In this document: positions 1 to 6,900 of the stretch, one piece after another
Layout: each line of letters starts with the position of its first letter
Position numbering within the stretch: position 1 is the stretch's first letter
Notes under the pieces: model-generated
Told to the model about the DNA's origin: nothing
The model's database searches: none
The model's input: only the letters and a program-made list of their open reading frames with translations
Translations under genes and position numbers: made by a program
Origin: Chitinophaga pinensis
Lineage (GTDB): Bacteria; Bacteroidota; Bacteroidia; NS11-12g; UBA9320
Assembly (NCBI GenBank): GCA_945890595.1
Contig: CAMDCQ010000126.1
Location: 1-6,996 of the forward strand
Length of the DNA stretch: 6,996 nt
Reading direction: 5' to 3'

Positions 1-1
1 G

Positions 2-886
2 GGTAAAATAGATAAAATGATTGAAAGTAATAAAAACGGCTTAGATGCTCAGTTTAAAGATTACTATAAACCTATTGATAAAGAAGTAATGGTTGCTATG
101 CTTGGTTATTATGTAAATGATATCCCGGAGTCTCTGAGACCAGCAGAATTCAATAAGTTATTAGCGAAGTATAAAAATAACATCGCCAAGTTTGTAGATG
201 CTGTTTTTGCTAATTCAATGGCAGTAGATAAAGATAAAGCAGCAGCATTTTTCAATGCACCTAGCGCTAAGGCACTTAAAAAGGATCTTGGAGTAACTTA
301 TGCCGGAATAATGTTCAACTACTACATGTCAGATTTACAATCTATGTTCTCTGATGCAGCGGCAAAAAGAGATCTTGCGGATAGATTATATATAGACGCT
401 TTATTCCAGATGAATCCGGATAAAGCGTATGCTCCTGATGCAAATAGCAGTATGAGATTTACGTACGGTCAAGTATTGGAGTACTCTCCAGGTGACGCTA
501 TGCAGTACAAGCACTTTACCACGATGAAAGGGATATTAGAAAAATACCAACCTGGTGATGCGGAGTTTGATTTGCCTGCAGGATTCATTGAAGCAGCAAA
601 AAGCGGTAACTATGGTGAGTATGCTAAAGAAGGCCAAGATTTAAGAGTTTGTTTCTTGAGTAACAATGATATTACAGGAGGTAACTCAGGTAGTCCAGTT
701 ATCAACGGAAAAGGTGAGCTTATCGGTCTTGCATTTGATGGTAATTGGGAAGCAATGAGTGGCGATATCGCATTTGAGCCAGCGTTGCAAAGAACCATTT
801 CTGTAGATATACGCTATGTATTATGGTGTATAGACAAACTTGCAGGTGCAAAACACATTGTAGATGAAATGACGCTAGCGAGATAA
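2..886 (+). CDS. dpp7: S46 family dipeptidyl-peptidase, DPP7 type (C-terminal part, 5' end outside window)
   Basis: The frame is open to the left window edge, so the ATG at 17 is internal and the true start lies upstream. S46 enzymes have about 700-720 residues; 294 are present here. They cover part of the helical domain and the C-terminal half of the chymotrypsin-like catalytic domain. The catalytic serine is the first Ser of the GGNSGSP motif (codon 686-688). The His and Asp of the triad would be in the missing N-terminal part. Eighteen residues after that Ser is a Gly (codon 740-742) in FDGNWEAMSGD. In characterised S46 enzymes Gly at this position goes with DPP7 (hydrophobic P1 residue), while Arg or Ser goes with DPP11 (Asp/Glu P1). 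The family removes dipeptides from the N-termini of oligopeptides in the periplasm, feeding amino-acid use. The C-terminus looks complete and a strong terminator follows. The family call is very safe; the DPP7 subtype rests mainly on this one residue and the surrounding motif. Confidence 0.94.
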   Translation, partial: GKIDKMIESNKNGLDAQFKDYYKPIDKEVMVAMLGYYVNDIPESLRPAEFNKLLAKYKNNIAKFVDAVFANSMAVDKDKAAAFFNAPSAKALKKDLGVTYAGIMFNYYMSDLQSMFSDAAAKRDLADRLYIDALFQMNPDKAYAPDANSSMRFTYGQVLEYSPGDAMQYKHFTTMKGILEKYQPGDAEFDLPAGFIEAAKSGNYGEYAKEGQDLRVCFLSNNDITGGNSGSPVINGKGELIGLAFDGNWEAMSGDIAFEPALQRTISVDIRYVLWCIDKLAGAKHIVDEMTLAR

Positions 887-905
887 TCGTTTTTAGCATA
901 TACCT

Positions 906-944
906 AAAAGAGGGCCATTCGCTATGCGAATGGCCCTCTTTTTT
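906..944. terminator. Rho-independent terminator between converging genes
   Basis: A perfect inverted repeat pairs 906-921 with 927-942, giving a 16-bp stem around the loop CTATG. The outer C and G of the loop could pair as well, leaving a three-base loop. On the plus strand the stem runs into six T (939-944), a classic terminator 20 bases after the peptidase stop. On the minus strand the same stem is followed by only four T and then A, so it probably also terminates the methyltransferase operon, whose last stop is at 962, though less ideally. Confidence 0.93.
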
Positions 945-961
945 ATGAATAGGTAAACTAG

Positions 962-1753
962 TTAAAACTCCATTACTAAGGAATAACACATGGGTAGCTT
1001 TTCGTTTAAGTGACCTATAACAAACTCTCCTGGAGCTCTTTCGGTCATGTTTTTAAAACAATTATGGGGAGAGTAATCGTATTCGCTAAAATGCGTAATG
1101 CGCAAACCTGTAGTTAGAAGTGCCGTAAAAACTTCATGGAGTGAATGATTCCAGCCTATTTCTTCTAGTTGAATGGCTGCTTCTTGATTAGCATAAGTAC
1201 CAGGCGTTGTTTCTATGATGGCCTCCTTATTAAAATAGGAGAACATGATTTGCTCAAATTGAGTATCAAACATCCAAACGACAGGGTGCAGCTCCACAAA
1301 AATGAATTTCCCTGTTGGCTTAAGAAAGTGACGTATAATATCTGCCCACTTATCCATATCCGGAAGCCAACCTATGGTGCCGTAGGTGGTAAATACAATA
1401 TCAAATTTTTCGGTGATAAACGCTTTAGCTGAATAAACATCACAACACACAAACGTTGTGTTTAAGCCAAGTTCAGTGCTTAGTTTAGTAGCTTCATGTA
1501 TCGCCACGTCAGAAATATCTAATCCAGTTACATCTGCGCCCATTCTACTCAAGCACATGCTGTCTTGGCCAAAATGACACTGTAGGTGTAAAATAGATTT
1601 TCCTTTTACGTCTCCAAGAAGTGCTAATTCAACGGGTTTTAAAGAGGTTTTTCCTTTTTTGAAAGCCTCCACTTCGTAAAAGTCACTCTCCAAATGAATG
1701 GGAGTTTTCTGGTTCCAAAGTTCTTTGTTTACAGCTAGATAATTTTGGTTCAT
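962..1753 (-). CDS. Class I SAM-dependent methyltransferase
   Basis: A 263-residue protein with a Rossmann-type methyltransferase core. The SAM-binding motif I region is ILHLQCHFGQDS (about residues 54-65), a variant of the usual D/E-x-G-x-G-x-G that is recurrent in one bacterial methyltransferase subgroup. An acidic residue for the SAM ribose sits at the end of strand 2 (VTGLDIS, D79). CCDV around residue 105 and FDIVFTTYGTIGWLPD (about 117-132) match the motif III and IV regions. The substrate cannot be told from sequence; small-molecule acceptors are usual in this group, but this is an inference. There is no signal peptide, so it is probably cytoplasmic. The start ATG overlaps the stop of the upstream DUF255 gene as ATGA and no Shine-Dalgarno sequence is visible, so translation probably depends on coupling to that gene. 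It is the last gene of the operon and ends just before the shared terminator. Confidence 0.88.
   Translation of the reverse strand: MNQNYLAVNKELWNQKTPIHLESDFYEVEAFKKGKTSLKPVELALLGDVKGKSILHLQCHFGQDSMCLSRMGADVTGLDISDVAIHEATKLSTELGLNTTFVCCDVYSAKAFITEKFDIVFTTYGTIGWLPDMDKWADIIRHFLKPTGKFIFVELHPVVWMFDTQFEQIMFSYFNKEAIIETTPGTYANQEAAIQLEEIGWNHSLHEVFTALLTTGLRITHFSEYDYSPHNCFKNMTERAPGEFVIGHLNEKLPMCYSLVMEF
1750..1753 (-). promoter_or_regulatory. ATGA stop-start overlap (translational coupling site)
   Basis: Read on the minus strand, these four bases are ATGA. TGA ends the DUF255 protein (last residues ALLNV) and ATG begins the methyltransferase (MNQN). The 25 bases before the ATG contain no purine-rich ribosome binding site, so re-initiation by ribosomes finishing the upstream gene is the simplest explanation for methyltransferase translation. 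Confidence 0.75.
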
Positions 1754-3759
1754 ACGTTTAATAATGCTAAAGCTTCACTGAGTTGCTCCACAGGTAATTG
1801 GCACATACCAAGTTTACAAACATATATCAAGGTTTTATCGTTTACCCATCTGTTTTCAAAAATAGGCAAAGTAGAAGGAGCAACACTGAATAAAATTGAG
1901 GTGTTAGGTAGATTTTTAGATTGGAAGTGCTGAGCTATTTCTTCGGCATTGGTTCCCACAATGGCCACCTCAAAATAAGGCATAGTGTACTTTAGTTGCG
2001 CTCTAGCCCAGTTACTGTGCCCACTGGGATAGGTGCTTATGTTTGCCTGTACTTTACCAATTAGATTTTCGGCTAACTCGAGGTAATGCGTATTACCATT
2101 GATTGCTCCAATGCTGTGAAGCACGTGGGCCATGGCAGAATTCGTAGATGGAATCACATTGTCATTTACTTCTGTGGTTCTTACAATGAGTTCATTTTGC
2201 TCATTGAAATAAAACAATTCTTTTTCGACATCGTAAAATGTGCGCATAGCGCTTTGGGTAATCTCATCTGCGGCATTTAAATAACGCTCGTCGCCACTTA
2301 TTTCAAACGCAGCTATACAGGCTTCTGCGGTAAATGCGTAATCATCCAACATACCATTTATGGTAGAATTCCCAGCTTTATAGGTATGCCAGATTTGGTT
2401 GGGATGCACCTGTAGTTTTAGCAGCGCATCTATACATGTAAGTGCGCGTATTTTATAATCCGTATTGCCAGTTGCCTTATAGGTTTCTGCTAGCCCTGTG
2501 GCCAACAATGCATTCCAAGCAGTTAGGCACTTGTCATCTAATCCTGGTCGTACTCGTGTGCTTCGAGCTGCGAGTAATTTTGAGTTAATTTGATCTATTC
2601 GTTGTGCAAGATTTTCTTCGGTTATATCCAGTTGTTGGGCAATTTCACTAGGATGATGGTTGCGTAGCAATATGTTATTACCGTGTTCCCACATTCCTTT
2701 GCCATCTAATTGATAGTATATGCGAGCTAGCTCGTAATCTTCGCCTAGTAATTCGAGTACTTCTTCGGTTTTCCAAACATAAAACTTTCCTTCTTCGCCC
2801 TCGCTGTCTGCATCTAATGCGGCATAAAAGAGCCCTGAAGCATCTCTCATTTCCTGCACGAGCCAATCGGTCGTTTTCGTTAGAATTTCAAGATAGAGCG
2901 GATTCTGATATTTTTTATAGGCTTTGGCATAAATGGTAAGCAGTTGCGCATTGTCATAAAGCATTTTTTCAAAATGTGGTGCTTTCCAAAGTGCATCTAC
3001 GCTGTACCGCGAGAAGCCACCCGCTAGTTGGTCAAAAATACCTCCATAGGCCATTTTTTCTAAGGTAATCTGAATAAAAGTGTCGGTGTACGTATCTGTA
3101 AATTGATGCGTATAATCCATTAGGAAATGAAGATTACTGGGCATTGGAAATTTGGGAGCGCCTTTCATTCCTCCTTCAGTCATATCCCAATTGCTTTTCC
3201 AATTTTCCACCGTTTTTACGATCTCTTTTGCATCTAGTTTTTCGGTTGGATTATCGCTTATGGCGGTTTCCTGTAGCCGTATTCCTTTGGTAAGTCGGGT
3301 TGCATAATCAGTCAATTTTTCGCGATGCTGCTGGTATTGATCATGTACGGTTTGTAATAATTTTAACCAACCTGCGGCGGGGTAATAGGTCCCTGCATGA
3401 AATGGTTTGCTGTCTGGAAGTGCAAAGCAATTGAGCGGCCAACCTCCGTTTCCAGCTATAATATGAGCTGCAGTCATATAGATTTGATCTACATCTGGAC
3501 GTTCTTCTCTATCTACTTTTATGCAGTAAAAGTTTTCGTTCATATAAGCTGCAATTGTCTCATTTTCAAAACTTTCTTGCTCCATTACGTGGCACCAATG
3601 ACAACTGCTATACCCAATACTGATGAGTATGGGTTTATCCAGTTGTTTTGCTTCAGAAAGATTTTCAATGTTCCAAGCATGCCAATTTACGGGGTTGTGC
3701 GCGTGTTGTAAAAGGTAAGGACTGGATTCGTGTATGAGATCGTTGGTACGTGTATGCAT
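1750..3759 (-). CDS. DUF255 thioredoxin-like / six-hairpin domain protein (YyaL/SPATA20 family)
   Basis: This 669-residue protein is full length for a family usually near 670-700. It opens with the family signature HESSPYLLQHAHNPVNWHAW (about residues 10-29). A thioredoxin-like domain (DsbH-like, Pfam DUF255) follows, with a CHWC redox motif at 53-56, VDREERPDVD around 82-91 and GGWPLN around 105-110. From about residue 200 to 600 it becomes an alpha/alpha-toroid domain of the six-hairpin glycosidase type, with hallmark motifs HFEKMLYDNAQL (262-273), DKCLTAWNALL (409-419) and LDDYAF (about 471-476). Members occur from bacteria to mammals (human SPATA20). Their biochemical role is not settled; a redox or sugar-related function is only suggested by the folds. 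There is no signal peptide, so a cytoplasmic location is likely. It is the first gene of the operon, overlaps the methyltransferase by four bases, and is transcribed divergently from the large repeat-protein gene. No Shine-Dalgarno sequence precedes its ATG; the start is supported because the signature begins within ten residues. Confidence 0.95.
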   Translation of the reverse strand: MHTRTNDLIHESSPYLLQHAHNPVNWHAWNIENLSEAKQLDKPILISIGYSSCHWCHVMEQESFENETIAAYMNENFYCIKVDREERPDVDQIYMTAAHIIAGNGGWPLNCFALPDSKPFHAGTYYPAAGWLKLLQTVHDQYQQHREKLTDYATRLTKGIRLQETAISDNPTEKLDAKEIVKTVENWKSNWDMTEGGMKGAPKFPMPSNLHFLMDYTHQFTDTYTDTFIQITLEKMAYGGIFDQLAGGFSRYSVDALWKAPHFEKMLYDNAQLLTIYAKAYKKYQNPLYLEILTKTTDWLVQEMRDASGLFYAALDADSEGEEGKFYVWKTEEVLELLGEDYELARIYYQLDGKGMWEHGNNILLRNHHPSEIAQQLDITEENLAQRIDQINSKLLAARSTRVRPGLDDKCLTAWNALLATGLAETYKATGNTDYKIRALTCIDALLKLQVHPNQIWHTYKAGNSTINGMLDDYAFTAEACIAAFEISGDERYLNAADEITQSAMRTFYDVEKELFYFNEQNELIVRTTEVNDNVIPSTNSAMAHVLHSIGAINGNTHYLELAENLIGKVQANISTYPSGHSNWARAQLKYTMPYFEVAIVGTNAEEIAQHFQSKNLPNTSILFSVAPSTLPIFENRWVNDKTLIYVCKLGMCQLPVEQLSEALALLNV

Positions 3760-3917
3760 GGTGGTTATGGTGTTTTTTACCAGCTTGTTTAGCTCCTATA
3801 CTGTGATTTTGTGAGGGTAAAGCGGATGTTTAATGAATATTAAGCTCGAAAATTAGGCTTATTAATTGGTTTTAATCCGTATAATTCGTTGAAAGATGTA
3901 TTTTTGATTCCTCTAGA
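3760..3917. promoter_or_regulatory. Divergent intergenic region with weak promoter candidates
   Basis: These 158 bases separate two divergent start codons and must drive both genes unless transcription enters from outside. For the plus-strand gene, TATTTTTG at 3899-3906 is an exact match to the Bacteroidota -7 box TAnnTTTG, but no TTG lies at the expected -33 distance and the leader would be only about 5-10 bases. A TATAAT at 3880-3885 is an alternative, also without a good upstream partner. For the minus-strand operon, TAATTTTC (3848-3855, minus) matches seven of eight positions, again with no -33 box. No strong hairpin, operator-like palindrome or riboswitch was seen. That the region holds promoters is a safe inference; the exact boxes are not. 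Confidence 0.4.
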
Positions 3918-3977
3918 ATGCTACTACGAAGTTTATATACGACTGTCTTTACGCTGATTGCTCTATGGACCTCTGCG
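3918..3977 (+). other. Sec signal peptide of the large repeat protein
   Basis: Residues 1-20 show a short positive start (Arg4), a hydrophobic stretch VFTLIALW (10-17) and a small-residue cleavage site T-S-A before Gln21. The Q-first mature end is common among exported Bacteroidota proteins. There is no Cys after the hydrophobic core, so it is not a lipoprotein signal. Confidence 0.85.
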
Positions 3978-6900
3978 CAATATACCCAAATAGGGAATGG
4001 AGGATTCTCCAATACTAATTTTGGGCCGCTTAGAACGGACACTTTGGCTAATTATTACAGTCGTTTTGCTATGATTTACCCTGCTGCTACGCTGGGTGAT
4101 TTAACACACGGAGATCAATTAGCTGCGTTGGCGTTTAGCCATAACTCATTTGATACCATGAGAGGCACTGGCCAAGTCAAAATATATCTGAAATCTACCT
4201 CCCAAGCAAACTTTGGTACCGGCGCTCTTAATTGGCTGGCAGAAGCGCGTAACGGGATGACTCTTGTGTATAGCGGAGACCCAAATGGATTGATTAATCC
4301 TTCACCTTCCGATGTGCTTTTTAAGTTTAATCAAGTAAATCAGTTTGCCTGGGACACCTCCGGTAATGCAAAAAATCTTAAGGTTTTAGTAGAATATCGC
4401 CAAACGACCAAGCAGGACGGAAATATAGACTGGTTTTGTGAAAATTCTTCCACTGTAACCGGGTTTATTTCTTCTAATGAGAGTAAATATAGGTATGGTT
4501 CTAGCGCAGCAGGCTTAGACAGTTTGACTAATTTTAGTTCTATCATTAAACCTACTCTTTCCTTGTTTTATCCTAGGTATAACCATGATTTGGCGGTTAA
4601 AAGAGCCTACGCATTGGGTACTGTTCCCTTGCTTATGGGTCAGCCTGATAGTCTTAAAGTAGTTGTTGCGAATTACGGTATGAGCACTGTGACCAATAAA
4701 AAATTATTTCTAAAGATAAGTGGAGCCAATTCGTACAACGATACCATCACCGTTGCCTCTATTAATCCGTTCGAAGAGAAATTTGTTTATTTCAATACCT
4801 ACACGCCCAAGCTTTTGGGCACAGATTCTCTTCTCATTACGGCAGAGTTTGATAGTTCGCTAAACAATAACGCATTATCGAAAGAACGTATAGTGAGTTA
4901 TAATAATTACTCGCATGCAGATCCGTTTTCAGGTAGTTCTGGTGGTATTGGATTTACAGGATCTACGGGAGATTTTTTAGCTAAATTTTATGTAAAAGGT
5001 GCGTCCTATATAAATCAAATAAAAGTTGATTTTACGGTGGTTGGTCGCGGTTTTCAGTTAGGAGTTTGGGAAGATGACGGTCCTGGCCAATTGCCGGGTA
5101 CGGTATTGTTTATGTCTGATACGTCTTACACGTCTAACGGCACCTTTGTTATGCCAGTGTTGCCCAAAGTTAGGGTACGTGGAGGATATTATGCGGGGAT
5201 AAGACAAACTACCAATACAAACGTGGGGTTTAGTTTTCAATACGAAACACCAGTAAGACCTCATTCATTTTATTTTACTGCTCCTGCAGGCGATTCGGTT
5301 TGGACTCCGTTTTCTCCAGGTTTTAACTTTAATTTTAATATTCAACCACGTTTACAAGTGGCTAATGATATTGCTGTATTTGATATTATCAGTCCATCAA
5401 ATGGTGTTTCAATCGAATATAGTCTTACAGATTCGTTGCCACTTAAAGCGAAAATCATTAACTATGGTTTTCAAAATCAGGGTAGCTTTATTGTGAGATT
5501 GCAGATTCTAAATAGATTTTCTCAACAAGTATTTTCAAATGATCAGATTGTTTCATTGAATGCGGATGATACAGCAACGATTAATTTTGGTAAGTTTAGC
5601 TTGTACAATCTTGGTCAATTTACGTCCAAAGTAACTGCATTTCTATCGACAGATAGTATCTTAGACAATAACAGTAAGTCGTCTATTTTCGATCTTATTA
5701 AAAACCGAGATATAGGGGTTAATAGAATATTTTCACCGGTCAATGGAGATGTATTTGACTTAAATAGAGATACGTTTCAGCCAACCATTAGAGTCGATAA
5801 TTATGGTGCTACAACTATAAATAATTTCAAAGTTAGAGGTGAATTAGTAAATTCTCAAGGCAAAATTTTGGATAGCGATGAGTTTACGATTTCGCTCGGA
5901 GCTAATTTAAATGTCATTAAAACCTTTAAATACATGAAACTTACGGAGCCAGGTAGCATAGTATTCAGAGCATACACCATCTTAGCAAATGACAGTTTTC
6001 CTGCCAACGACACCGCCAAAGTCACCTTAGTTTCCCGAAAAATAGATGATATTGCTATCCAAAATGTGACTACACCCAAGTCCATTAAGTATCCCTTCAA
6101 CAGCAAAATAAAACCCTATCTAAACATTAAAAATGAAGGATTAAATCGCCAAGATTCTATTCGTATTATCGGAAAAATTACGAATAATAATGGGTTAATA
6201 ATTTATCGAGATACAGTATTTCGGTCCTTAGCTGCCATTAGCATTAGTCAGATAATTTTTAAGGAAATAGTGCTTAATACCCTGGGAGAGTATGTGTTTG
6301 AGGCAAATGCCTACATTCTCAAGGATCAATGGCGTGTAAACGATACGATGCGAGTGCCATTTTCTGTTGTTACGGGTAATGACCTCGTGCTCGTACGCTT
6401 ACAGACACCCAAAGGAGTTATTCCTGTAAATACAACAGCCAGTTCCCCTGTCCTAGAAATACGCAATAATGGGTTTAATCCCATTATGGATGCTAGGATA
6501 TCACTCGAGATTATCAATAACTCAAATAAACGTGTTTATTTGGATTCGCTGAATGTGTCCGTAGATACTTCTGAGTCTAAGGTGATCAGCTTTAATACGT
6601 TGGCATTTGATGACTTGGGCGATTACTACGTGAGCGTAATTAATAATTGGACGCTAGAACAAAAACCAGGCGCAAACGATACCATTTACACCACCTACAG
6701 TACGCGATTTTCAAAAGACATTGGTATTAGTAATCATCTATTACCTGCCAATACCGATACGTTAGAATTGAACGAGACGCTAAAACCAAACATTCGGATT
6801 GCAAATTATGGGTTAGATACCATATCTAATATTCGAATAGCGATCGCACTCGTAAATAGTGCATCGGTTGCGGTGTACCAAGATACGCTAGCGATAAACC

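Noticed and set aside
17..19. ATG at 17 as the start of the peptidase
   Set aside because: The frame is open upstream to the window edge, and S46 enzymes need several hundred residues before this point, including the catalytic His and Asp.
720..989. Minus-strand open frame of 89 codons spanning the peptidase end and the intergenic hairpin
   Set aside because: It is antisense to the well-supported peptidase, reads straight through the terminator stem, and its product resembles no protein I recognise.
1169..1432. Plus-strand open frame of 87 codons inside the methyltransferase
   Set aside because: It lies antisense to a gene with clear family motifs and encodes a Cys/Ile-rich sequence without domain character.
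3397..3711. Plus-strand open frame of 104 codons inside the DUF255 gene, with hydrophobic stretches
   Set aside because: It is the reverse complement of the conserved thioredoxin-like region. The apparent membrane segments are a by-product of that coding sequence.
3848..3855. TAATTTTC on the minus strand as the promoter of the DUF255 operon
   Set aside because: It matches seven of eight positions of the -7 box but has no TTG at the -33 distance, so it is too weak to list as a separate promoter.
5855..6106. Minus-strand open frame of 83 codons within the large repeat protein
   Set aside because: The plus frame is continuous for 1026 codons with regular repeat structure here, so this is a shadow frame; the similar frames at 4340-4546, 5058-5264 and 6326-6517 were dropped for the same reason.
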